From positions 248,001 to 312,000 of the forward strand of contig NZ_CP023696.1 of NCBI RefSeq assembly GCF_008704425.1: a DNA stretch of 64,000 nucleotides. Direction: 5' to 3'. Origin of the DNA: Streptomyces fradiae ATCC 10745 = DSM 40063 (GTDB lineage Bacteria; Actinomycetota; Actinomycetes; Streptomycetales; Streptomycetaceae). The position numbers were made by a program, and so were the translations under genes. Below, piece by piece: positions 1-10,162 of the stretch. The stretch's first letter is position 1. Each line of letters opens with the position of its first letter. The notes below the pieces were generated by a model. It made no database searches and had not been told where the DNA came from. It was given only the letters and a program-made list of their open reading frames with translations.

Positions 1-2391
<2,391 letters not shown>

Positions 2392-2429
2392 GGCGCACGG
2401 GCGCCTTCGGCGGTCCCTAGGATGCGGGC

Positions 2430-2978
2430 ATGTCACTGCCGCACGCCATCCTCACCGCCCTGCTGGAGAAGCCGTCCTCGGGGCTCGAACTGACCCGGCG
2501 GTTCGACCGGTCGATCGGCTACTTCTGGTCGGCGACCCACCAGCAGATCTACCGCGAGCTGGGGAAGCTGGAGCAGGCGGGGCTCATCCGGGCCCTGCCC
2601 GCCCCGGCGGTCCCCGTGCGCGGGCAGCGCAAGGAGTACGAGGTGCTGCCCGCCGGCCGGGACGAACTGGCCGAGTGGACGCGGCGCGCCGAGGACCCGA
2701 AGCCGATCCGCAGCGCGCTGCTGCTGCGGCTGCGCGCTGCGGCGGTGGTGGGCACGGAGGGGATGGCGGACGAGCTGAACCGCCATCTCCGGCTGCACCG
2801 GGAGCAGTTGGACGACTATCTGGGGATGGAGCGGCGGCAGTTCCCGCCCGAGCGGGACTCGGAGGCCGACCGGCTGCGGCATCTGGTGCTGCGCGGGGGG
2901 ATCGAGCTGGAGCGGTTCTGGGTGGCGTGGCTGACGGAGGCCCTGGCGGGGCTGGACGACCGGACGGGCGCCGGATGA
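2430..2978 (+). CDS. PadR family transcriptional regulator
   Basis: 182 aa. The N-terminal winged helix begins at the first residue with the typical PadR opening (SLPHAILTALLEKPSSGLEL), followed by the recognition region (SATHQQIYRELGKLEQAGLI) and a beta-wing (KEYEVLPAGRDEL). The C-terminal 90 residues are helical with charged leucine-rich stretches, as in the dimerization domain of the PadR-s2/VirR type. It probably represses the preceding flavoprotein gene, which has an inverted repeat in its promoter. Effectors of this family are often phenolic or hydrophobic compounds; none can be named here. Confidence 0.9.
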   Translation: MSLPHAILTALLEKPSSGLELTRRFDRSIGYFWSATHQQIYRELGKLEQAGLIRALPAPAVPVRGQRKEYEVLPAGRDELAEWTRRAEDPKPIRSALLLRLRAAAVVGTEGMADELNRHLRLHREQLDDYLGMERRQFPPERDSEADRLRHLVLRGGIELERFWVAWLTEALAGLDDRTGAG

Positions 2979-3050
2979 CCGTACCGACCACGGGCGGCGG
3001 GCCCGGCGGGGATACTGGTCCCCCTCAGACGTCGATGTGAAGGGGCCCAC

Positions 3051-4460
3051 ATGACCGGCGAGTCGGGCAGCGATCCGGGGAGCGGTACACGGCACGCGGT
3101 GGTGATCGGCGGCAGCCTCGCGGGGCTCCTCGCGGCGCGGGTGCTGGCCGAGCACGCCGAACGGGTCACCGTGGTCGAGCGGGACCGGTACCCCGAGGAG
3201 GTGGAGCAGCGCGCGGGGGTGCCGCAGGGCCGCCACCTGCACGTGCTGCTGGAGGGCGGCCGGCAGGCCCTGGAGCTGCTGCTCCCCGGCGTGGCCGACG
3301 AGCTGCTGGCCGAGGGAGCCCCCCGGCTGGGGATGCCGGAGGCCGTCGTGCAGTGGCAGGCGGGGAGCTGGCAGCGGCGCATGGACGCGGTGGTGCACAT
3401 CCTCACCCCGTCCCGGCCGCTGCTCGAGCGGGCGGTGCGCCGCCGTGTGCTGGCCGATCCGCGCGTCACGGCCGTCCAGGCGACGGAGGCGGTGGGCCTG
3501 GCGGGGGACGCCCGGCGCGTGCGGGGCGTCCTCGTACGGGAGCGGGGCGCGGGCCGGGCCGCCGAGCCCCGCCTGATCCCCGCCGACCTGGTGGTGGACG
3601 CCTCCGGCCGGGGCTCGCGGGCGCCGCTGTGGCTGGCGGAGCTGGGGGCGCAGCCGCCCCGCGAGGACGTCATCGACACGGGCCTCGCGTACGCCACCCG
3701 CGTCTACCGGCACGACCTGCACGCCGACGACACCGACGCGGCCGGCTACTTCGTCGTGCCCGACCCCGGCCGGCCGTACAGCGGTGTGGCGCTGCCGACG
3801 GAGGACGGCCGCTTCCTGGTGACCCTCTCGGGGCTGCGCGGCCAGGAACCGCCCGCCGAGGAGGAGGCGTTCGAGGAGTTCGCCGCGCGGCTGCCGCACC
3901 CGGTGCTGCGCGACTGGATGGCCAAGGCGGAGCCGGTGTCCCCCGTGTACGGCTTCCGCGACACGGCGAACGTCCGGCGCCGCTACGACCTTCCGGGGCG
4001 CCGTCCCGCGGGCTTCCTCGCCACGGGCGACGCGCTGTGCACCTTCAACCCCATCTACGGGCAGGGCATGGCGGTCGCCGCGCTCGGCGCGGTGGCCCTG
4101 CGCGAGGCCCTCGCCGACCGGCGCCGCCCGCCGACGACGGCACGGGTGCAGCGCGCGCTGCTGCGGGCCTCGCGGCAGGCGTGGGACATCTCGGCCGGCG
4201 CCGACAAGAAGATGCCGGGCGCGGTGGGCAGCGCGGCCCGCCCCGGGCCGCTGGACCGGCCGCTGGGCTGGTACATGGCCCGCGTGCAGCGGCGGGTCGC
4301 GGTCGACCCGGAGGTCTCGGCGGTGTTCCGGCCGGTGCTGTCGCTGACGAGGCCGCTGTCGGCGCTCCTCGCGCCGCGGGTGGCGCGCGCCGTGCTGCTG
4401 CGCCCCGAGCCCGCCGTACTGGACTCACCGCCGCTGTGGCGGGACGCGGCCGGGGGGTGA
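3051..4460 (+). CDS. FAD-dependent monooxygenase/oxidoreductase
   Basis: 469 aa. An N-terminal dinucleotide motif (VVIGGSLAGLLAARVLAEHAE) with the following acidic residue in VVERD binds FAD. The second FAD motif (GDALCTFNPIYGQGM, GD-x6-P) lies near residue 325. This layout is that of group A flavin hydroxylases and the geranylgeranyl reductase-like branch. Similar actinobacterial proteins are usually annotated as FAD-dependent monooxygenases of unknown substrate. The start is an ATG preceded by GAAGGGGCCCAC. It runs in the same direction as the PadR gene with a 72-bp gap, so an operon is possible but not shown. Confidence 0.82.
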   Translation: MTGESGSDPGSGTRHAVVIGGSLAGLLAARVLAEHAERVTVVERDRYPEEVEQRAGVPQGRHLHVLLEGGRQALELLLPGVADELLAEGAPRLGMPEAVVQWQAGSWQRRMDAVVHILTPSRPLLERAVRRRVLADPRVTAVQATEAVGLAGDARRVRGVLVRERGAGRAAEPRLIPADLVVDASGRGSRAPLWLAELGAQPPREDVIDTGLAYATRVYRHDLHADDTDAAGYFVVPDPGRPYSGVALPTEDGRFLVTLSGLRGQEPPAEEEAFEEFAARLPHPVLRDWMAKAEPVSPVYGFRDTANVRRRYDLPGRRPAGFLATGDALCTFNPIYGQGMAVAALGAVALREALADRRRPPTTARVQRALLRASRQAWDISAGADKKMPGAVGSAARPGPLDRPLGWYMARVQRRVAVDPEVSAVFRPVLSLTRPLSALLAPRVARAVLLRPEPAVLDSPPLWRDAAGG

Positions 4461-4686
4461 CGGGCCCGGACGGCCACGCGCGGCGACCGCCGCCCTCCGG
4501 GGTGTGACGGGCGCGCGATCACCGGGAGCAGGAGGCCGCCGGTCCGCTCCGGCTCGCCGTCCGCGCCTCCCGCGGGGGCGGCGCGGGGCGCGGCCGGCGG
4601 CGGGGACGCTGCGGATGCGGGGGCGGACGGGCCCCCGGAGACTGGTGTGGTGAGAGTCGGCGGCATGGTCGAAGAGGTGAACCACC

Positions 4687-6126
4687 ATGACGACGTACGC
4701 GCCCACGCCCCCCGCCCCGCCCGGCATCGCGTGCCCCGACGAGGTGCGCACCCGGCTGGGGACGCTGAGGTTCTCCGACGGGTTCCCGGACGACGCGACG
4801 GTCCGGACGCTGTTCGACAACCTGGACTTCCAACGCGCGGTCCAGGCCTATCTGCTGGGCCTGGCCCCGGTGGACATGGCGGTGATGCGCACGGCGCTGT
4901 CGCGCTGGGGCCCGGCGAACTCCACGATGGCGATCTGGTAGGACCTGGTCCACCCGCGCTTCGTCGGGCTCGTCTACAACACGAGCACCTCCTACTGCTA
5001 CGCGTGGCTCGACCTGCGCGACGGGCCCCTGGTCGTGGAGGTCCCGCCCGGCGTGTACGGCGGGATCGACGACCACTGGTGCCGGTGGGTCGCGGACCTC
5101 GGCCTGACCGGGGCCGACCGGGGCGAGGGCGGCAGGTACCTGGTCGTGCCGCCCGGATACGACGGTGACCTTCCCGCCGGGCACGTGGTGGTGCGCTCGC
5201 GCACCTACGGCAACTTCCTGGGCTATCGGGGCTTTCGCGACGAGCACGGCGATCCGCACCCCGCGGTGGAGGTGATCAAGGCGAACGCCCGCATGTACCC
5301 CCTCGCCCGGGCCGGCGACCCGCCGCCGACACGGTTCGTGAACGTCTCGCCCGAACCGGCCGTCGCCGTCCCGCCCGCCGACCACCGGTTCTGGGAGCTG
5401 CTCGCCGAGGTCGTGCGGTCGGAACCCGCCGAGTCGGCCGACCCGATCACCCTGGGCCTGTTCGCCGGCCTCGGCATCCGGGCCGGCGAAGCCTTCGATC
5501 CGGACGACCGGACGCGGACCCTCCTGGCCGAGGCGGCGGCGGTGGGCGACGCCACCGCCCGCGCCCTGACCTACCGGTTCCGCCAGTCCGAGGCCTACTA
5601 CTACCCCGGCAGCGCCTGGCGCAAGGGCTTCCTCGGCGGCTACCTGCTGCGGGACCGCGGGGCGGCGCTGCTCGACTCCGCCGCCCAGCTCTACTTCTGG
5701 GGAGGTTCCATCAGCCCGGCGTGGGACCGGGAGGTGGTCGGCGCCGGCTCGCAGTACGCCTTCGCCTTCGTCGACGCCGCCGGCTCGCCGTTCGACGGCG
5801 GCAGGGCCTACCGGCTCCACGTCCCGCCGGCGGTTCCGGCCGACCGGTTCTGGTCGGTGATCCTCTACGACACCCAGACCCGTTCCATGCTCCGGACCGG
5901 CCAGGAGTGGCCGTCGGTGACCAGCCAGGACCAGGGGATCGCCGTGAACGGGGACGGCTCCGTCGACATCCGCTTCGGGCCCGAGCGGCCCCCCGGCGAC
6001 GACGGCCGCAACTGGATCCAGACCCTGCCCGGCAAGGGCTGGTTCACGATGTTCCGCCTCTACGGGCCCCTCCGACCGTGGTTCGACCGGACGTGGCGCC
6101 TGCCGGACATCACCCCGGTCGAGTAG
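4687..6126 (+). pseudogene. DUF1254/DUF1214 domain protein interrupted by an in-frame TAG
   Basis: A single reading frame of 480 codons has the layout of DUF1254 (N-terminal half) plus DUF1214 (C-terminal third) proteins. It is broken only by TAG at 4939-4941, after TMAIW and before DLVHPRFVGL. Both sides match the family: upstream FQRAVQAYLLGLAPVDM; downstream DLRDGPLVVEVPPGVYGGIDDHW and, near the end, the DUF1214 pattern WSVILYDTQTRSML. A sense codon such as GAG at that point would restore a full-length protein, so this is a single-base nonsense change, a sequencing error or (less likely) readthrough. A short protein could restart inside the distal part. Family members are exported or membrane-linked proteins of unknown reaction. 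Confidence 0.8.
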
Positions 6127-6223
6127 CGCGGCGGCGGTCACGTGGCGCCGCCGCGCCACCGCGCCACGGCAGGCACACACCAGTGGTGGCCGGGCGGGCG
6201 GCGGCTGGCTCAGGGGCACAGGC

Positions 6224-7414
6224 TCAGGGGCGCATGACGACCTTCTGCACGCCGTCCTCCTTGCGCTGGAACATGCGGTAGGCGTGCGGTGCGTCGGCCA
6301 GCGGCACGTGGTGCGTGGCGAAGGAGTCGACGCCGAGCGGGTCCTCGTCCGTCAGGAGCGGCAGGATCTCGTCGCTCCAGCGGCGGACGTTGGCCTGGCC
6401 CATGCGGAGCTGGACCTGCTTGTCGAAGAGGGTGAGCAGCGGCAGCGGGTCGGCCGCGCCGCCGTAGACGCCGCTGAGGGAGATGGTGCCGCCGCGCCGT
6501 ACGAGGTCGATGGCGAGGTACAGGGCGGCGAGCCGGTCGGCGCCGGCCGTCTGGTGCAGGCGGGCCGCCCAGGCGCGCGGCAGGAGCCCCGCGAGCTGCT
6601 GCTGGGCCTTGGCGGCGGGGCTGCCGTGCGCCTCGGTGCCTACGGCGTCGACGACGGCGTCCGGGCCGCGCCCGCCGGTGGCGTCCCGTACGGCGGCGAC
6701 CAGGTCGTCCCGCGTGTCGAAGGCGGACAGGTCGAAGACCTCCACGCCCCGCGACCGGGCGCGCCCGAGCCGCTCGGGCACCAGGTCGACGCCGATGACC
6801 CGCTCCACGCCCAGGTGGCGGGCGACGCGGCAGCCCATCTCGCCGATCGGGCCGAGGCCCAGGACGACCAGGCTGCCGCCGCGCGGCACGTCGGCGTACC
6901 GGACGGCCTGCCAGGCGGTGGGCAGCACGTCGGAGAGGTAGAGGAAGCGGTCGTCGTCCGGCCCCTGGGGCACCTTGATCGGCCCGAACTGCGCCTGCGG
7001 CACGCGCAGGTACTCGGCCTGGGCGCCGGGGACGGAGCCGTACAGCCGCGAGTAACCGAACAGGGCGGCGCCCATGCCCTCCTCCGTGACCTGGGTGGTC
7101 TCGCACTGGGTGTACAGGCCCCGCTCGCACATCCAGCAGTGCCCGCAGGCGATCTGGAAGGGGACGACGACGCGGTCGCCCGGCCGGAGGTCCGGCACCT
7201 CGGCGCCCACCTCCTCGACCACGCCGATGGGTTCGTGGCCCAGGATGTCACCGGGGTTCATGAACGGGCCGAAGACCTCGTAGAGATGGAGGTCGGACCC
7301 GCACAGGCCGGTGGAGGTCACGCGGATGACCGCGTCGGTGGGCTTCTCGATACGGGGGTCCGGTACGTCCTCCACGCGGACGTCGCGCTTACCGTGCCAG
7401 GTGACGGCCTTCAT
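6224..7414 (-). CDS. Zinc-dependent alcohol dehydrogenase (formaldehyde dehydrogenase-like)
   Basis: 396 aa medium-chain dehydrogenase. It shows the catalytic zinc region (LCGSDLHLYEV and GHEPIGVVEEVG), the structural zinc lobe (CGHCWMCERGLYTQC) and a Rossmann motif (GLGPIGEMG) near residue 180. The insert before the C-terminus and the overall sequence resemble glutathione-independent formaldehyde dehydrogenase-like proteins. I chose the ATG that starts MKAVTWHGKRDVRV; GGGGAGGGGAG lies just upstream, and an alternative start 8 codons earlier has no such site. It is divergent from a GntR/HutC regulator, with a DasR-type palindrome between them. Confidence 0.92.
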   Translation of the reverse strand: MKAVTWHGKRDVRVEDVPDPRIEKPTDAVIRVTSTGLCGSDLHLYEVFGPFMNPGDILGHEPIGVVEEVGAEVPDLRPGDRVVVPFQIACGHCWMCERGLYTQCETTQVTEEGMGAALFGYSRLYGSVPGAQAEYLRVPQAQFGPIKVPQGPDDDRFLYLSDVLPTAWQAVRYADVPRGGSLVVLGLGPIGEMGCRVARHLGVERVIGVDLVPERLGRARSRGVEVFDLSAFDTRDDLVAAVRDATGGRGPDAVVDAVGTEAHGSPAAKAQQQLAGLLPRAWAARLHQTAGADRLAALYLAIDLVRRGGTISLSGVYGGAADPLPLLTLFDKQVQLRMGQANVRRWSDEILPLLTDEDPLGVDSFATHHVPLADAPHAYRMFQRKEDGVQKVVMRP

Positions 7415-7553
7415 GCGCCCTGCTCCCCTCCCCGGCACGTGCGCCGGGCTCCTCGGTGCGTGCGCCGGGCCGGGTACCCGTGCCCCCGGCGGCGAATCCC
7501 TTTCGGCCAGAGTTCGCCGGGAGTGGTCGAAATGCGGAGGGCCCGACTTCCCA

Positions 7554-7569
7554 ACAGGTTTAGACCAAT
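7554..7569. promoter_or_regulatory. DasR/HutC-type operator-like palindrome (dre-like)
   Basis: ACAGGTTTAGACCAAT matches 13 of 16 positions of the published DasR-responsive element A(G/C)TGGTCTAGACCA(G/C)T, including the GGT-x-TAGACCA core. It sits between the divergent alcohol dehydrogenase and the GntR-family gene, so it could serve either promoter. The neighbouring regulator belongs to the same HutC subfamily as DasR and is an equally likely ligand. Confidence 0.5.
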
Positions 7570-7632
7570 GATAGGCATGAGCTCACCGACACGGCTCACA
7601 CGGCTACGCTGGGCGAAATCGAGGGTTGGAAC

Positions 7633-8412
7633 ATGACTGAGCCCCACGCCACCACGGCGCTCCCCCACGCCACCACGGCACCCCCCGCCGCCTCCGCGGC
7701 GCCCCCGCTCTACCTCCGGGTCGCGGCCGCGCTCCGCGCCGACCTCACGGGCGGGGGGATCGCGCCCGGCTCCCGGCTCCCCTCCGAGCGCTCCCTGGTG
7801 CACCGCTTCGGGGTCAACCGGCAGACGGTGCGCAGCGCGCTGCGGCTGCTGCGCGACGAGGGGCTGGTGGTCACGGAGCGGCGCGGGACCTTCGCGGCGC
7901 CGCCCGACCCGGCGGCCGGCCGGCCCGCACCGGTCCTGGGGGCCGGGCTGCTGGACTTCCCGCTGGGCGTGGCGGGTCCGGACCGGGTGGTGGAGGCGGC
8001 CCTCGCCTGGGAGCCCCCCTCCGGCGGGGCGGCGGACCTGCTGGGACTGCTGCCGGGCGAGCCGACGCTCGTCCACCGGCACCGGGTGCTCGGCCCGGAC
8101 GGGACGCTGGAGCACGGCGCCGTCTCCCGGTTCTCCCGCCACGCCCTGGCCGAGGTGCCCGAACTGGGCCGCTACCGGCGGCTGGAGACCCGGCCGGGGC
8201 GCCGCGCCGACCTGCGGCCCGCGTACCGCTGGATGCACCGGGCGGGGCTGCGGCTGACGCGCCGCGAGTCCATCGGCGTGGGACTGCCGTCCGCCGCCGC
8301 CTATCTGACGGTGCACCGGGAGGTGTACGACCAGCACGGGCACGTGCTGGAGGTGACGGACATCCGCTTCGTCCCGCGGTCGGCGCCGCTCACCTACGAG
8401 TTCACGGCGTAG
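7633..8412 (+). CDS. GntR family (HutC subfamily) transcriptional regulator
   Basis: 259 aa. An alanine- and threonine-rich leader of about 20 residues is followed by a winged helix (LYLRVAAALRADL, PGSRLPSERSLVHRFGVNRQTVRSAL, DEGLVVTERRGTF). The C-terminal 150 residues form a UTRA ligand-binding domain (ADLLGLLPGEPTLVHRHRVLG, RRESIGVGLPSAAAYLTVHREVYD). HutC members sense small metabolites such as sugar phosphates, histidine derivatives or trehalose-6-P. The gene faces away from the zinc dehydrogenase and shares an intergenic region with a HutC-type palindrome, so it may control itself and that gene. Its 3' end overlaps the convergent uracil-DNA glycosylase gene by 11 bp. Confidence 0.93.
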   Translation: MTEPHATTALPHATTAPPAASAAPPLYLRVAAALRADLTGGGIAPGSRLPSERSLVHRFGVNRQTVRSALRLLRDEGLVVTERRGTFAAPPDPAAGRPAPVLGAGLLDFPLGVAGPDRVVEAALAWEPPSGGAADLLGLLPGEPTLVHRHRVLGPDGTLEHGAVSRFSRHALAEVPELGRYRRLETRPGRRADLRPAYRWMHRAGLRLTRRESIGVGLPSAAAYLTVHREVYDQHGHVLEVTDIRFVPRSAPLTYEFTA

Positions 8413-9271
8413 CCGCCGGGAGCCCGGCGGCTCGTGCGGCGGCGCGCAGGACGTCGCCGAGCATGCCGGGGGTCAGCCGGCCGGTGAAGGTGTTGCGCTG
8501 GCTGACGTGGTAGCAGCCGAACAGCTCCAGGCCGTGCCCGTCCCCCTCGGCGGGCAGGAGCACCCGCGCGCCGTGCGCGAAGCGGGGCCTGGGGCGCGGC
8601 AGCCGGTACCCGGACGCGGCGAGGGCGGGGAGGACGGCCTGCCAGCCGAAGGCGCCCAGGACCACCAGGGCGCGCAGGGTGGGCCGCAGCAGGCCGATCT
8701 CCCGCACCAGCCAGGGGCGGCAGGTGTCGCGCTCGCCCGGGGTCGGCCGGTTGGCGGGCGGCGCGCAGTGGACGGGGGCGGTGACCCGCACCCCGCGCAG
8801 CCGCATCCCGTCGTCGCCGGAGACGGCCTCGGCCTGGCCCGCGAGGCCCAGGCGGTGCAGCGCCGCGTACAGCACGTCGCCGGAGCGGTCGCCGGTGAAC
8901 ATCCGGCCGGTGCGGTTGCCGCCGTGCGCCGCCGGGGCGAGGCCCACCACCAGCAGGGCCGCGTCCGGCGGCCCGAAGCCGGGTACGGGGCGCGCCCAGT
9001 AGTCCCAGCCCGCGTACGCCCTGCGGCCCTCGCGGCCGACCCGCTCCCGCCACTCGACCAGGCGCGGGCAGGCCCGGCAGTCCGCGACGGCGGCGTCCAG
9101 CCGGTCGAGGGACGGCGCGGCGGGCGCCGTCCGGGCCGGGAAGTCCCGGTCGCCGGGACCGGGGGCGTCCTCTCCGCGGGCGCCGGGCCCAGGCGCGCCG
9201 GCGAGGCGGCGGCTGCCGGGGCTGCCGGGGCTGTCGGGGCTGTCGGGGCTGTCGGGGTGGTCCTGTCCCAT
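8402..9271 (-). CDS. Uracil-DNA glycosylase, family 5 (UdgB-like)
   Basis: 289 aa. After a disordered N-terminus the protein shows the iron-sulfur type UDG pattern: CRACPRLVEWRERV, then VVGLAPAAHGGNRTGRMFTGDRSGDVLYAAL, GVRVTAPVHCAPPANRPTPGERDTC and a late CYHVSQRNTFTG. The GLAPAAHGGNRTGR segment is typical of family 5 (UdgB) rather than family 4. The enzyme removes uracil, hypoxanthine and other deaminated bases from DNA. The ATG chosen starts MGQDHPDSPDSP. The first 45 residues contain a short Asp-Ser-Pro repeat encoded by a 9-bp DNA repeat. It is convergent with the GntR gene and divergent from the Nudix gene. Confidence 0.93.
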   Translation of the reverse strand: MGQDHPDSPDSPDSPGSPGSRRLAGAPGPGARGEDAPGPGDRDFPARTAPAAPSLDRLDAAVADCRACPRLVEWRERVGREGRRAYAGWDYWARPVPGFGPPDAALLVVGLAPAAHGGNRTGRMFTGDRSGDVLYAALHRLGLAGQAEAVSGDDGMRLRGVRVTAPVHCAPPANRPTPGERDTCRPWLVREIGLLRPTLRALVVLGAFGWQAVLPALAASGYRLPRPRPRFAHGARVLLPAEGDGHGLELFGCYHVSQRNTFTGRLTPGMLGDVLRAAARAAGLPAATP

Positions 9272-9323
9272 ACCGCTCGACGGTAACGCGGTGCGGGCGG
9301 TGGCGGCGGGCAGACTGGCGCGC

Positions 9324-9803
9324 ATGGTGGTCAAGCGCAGCGCCGGCCTGCTGCTGTTCCGCACGTCCGGCGGCTTCCTGGAGGTGCTCCTCGCGCACAT
9401 GGGCGGCCCCTACTGGGCGGCCCGGGACGAGGGGGCGTGGACGGTGCCCAAGGGCGAGTACGCCGGGGACGAGACCGCGTGGGCGGCCGCGCGGCGGGAG
9501 TTCGCCGAGGAGCTGGGGCTCCCCGTGCCGGACGGCGAGCCGGTGCCGCTCGGGGAGGCGCGCCAGGCGGGCGGCAAGGTGGTGACCGTGTGGGCGGTGG
9601 AGGGCGACCTGGACCCCGCGCTGGTGCGGCCGGGGACGTTCACGATGGAGTGGCCGCGCGGTTCGGGTGCCGTGCGGAACTTCCCCGAGGTGGACCGGGC
9701 CGCCTGGTACGCCCCGGAGGAGGCCGCCCGGCTGCTGGTCAAGGGGCAGCGGGTGTTCGTGGAGCGGCTGGCCGCGCACGTGCGCGGGCGTGACGAGCCG
9801 TGA
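9324..9803 (+). CDS. NUDIX hydrolase
   Basis: 159 aa with an exact Nudix box at residues 44-66 (G-x5-E-x7-RE-F-x-EE-x-G-L). The surrounding fold is also typical: KRSAGLLLFRTSGG at the start and WTVPKGEY before the box. Such proteins hydrolyse nucleoside diphosphates linked to another group; related actinobacterial proteins are often annotated as NTP pyrophosphohydrolases. The ATG preceding VVKRSAG was chosen because it starts the beta-strand. It is divergent from the uracil-DNA glycosylase, so a nucleotide-pool or DNA-repair role is possible but unproven. Confidence 0.92.
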   Translation: MVVKRSAGLLLFRTSGGFLEVLLAHMGGPYWAARDEGAWTVPKGEYAGDETAWAAARREFAEELGLPVPDGEPVPLGEARQAGGKVVTVWAVEGDLDPALVRPGTFTMEWPRGSGAVRNFPEVDRAAWYAPEEAARLLVKGQRVFVERLAAHVRGRDEP

Positions 9804-9859
9804 GTGTCAGTGGCGTGCGGGAGAGTTGGCGGCAGACCGACGTCGAGAGGGAGCGAGAG

Positions 9860-10099
9860 ATGACCACCATTCCCACGGTGCCCGAGCGCGCGGCGGCGCA
9901 GGCCTACCTCCGGCTCGTCGAGACCGCCCGCGCCGTGCTCGCCGATCCGGGCCTCGCGCCGCTGGCCGCGGTGCACCTGGCATCGCCCATGGCGGAGGCC
10001 GACGAGGCGCTGCGCCGCGCCGGCCTGTCCGGGAACGAGGCCCGGCTGCTGCGGCTGGCCGCCGGGCTGCGCGAGGACCCGGCGCCGGGGGCGCCGTAG
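9860..10099 (+). CDS. Small hypothetical protein
   Basis: 79 aa. An ATG is preceded by the purine-rich GAGAGGGAGCGAGAG, a good ribosome binding site. The product is Ala/Leu-rich and predicted helical (AQAYLRLVETARAVL, AVHLASPMAEADEALRRAGL), soluble, without signal peptide or cysteines. I do not recognise a family. It follows the Nudix gene by 56 bp on the same strand and may share its transcript. Confidence 0.6.
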   Translation: MTTIPTVPERAAAQAYLRLVETARAVLADPGLAPLAAVHLASPMAEADEALRRAGLSGNEARLLRLAAGLREDPAPGAP

Positions 10100-10102
10100 G
10101 AG

Positions 10103-10122
10103 GGCGCCGGGTGGGCGGCGCC
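10103..10122. terminator. Weak hairpin between convergent genes
   Basis: GGCGCCG and CGGCGCC are 7-base arms with a 6-base loop, directly after the stop codon of the small gene and before the 3' end of the convergent esterase gene. There is no T-run. It is a plausible weak bidirectional terminator. Confidence 0.3.
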
Positions 10123-10162
10123 GGACCGCGGACCGGGGACGGCGGAGGGAGGCGGCGGGGTG

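Noticed and set aside
4687..4941. A real 84-aa stand-alone protein
   Set aside because: The same frame continues past the TAG with uninterrupted DUF1254/DUF1214 similarity, so it is the front part of a broken gene.
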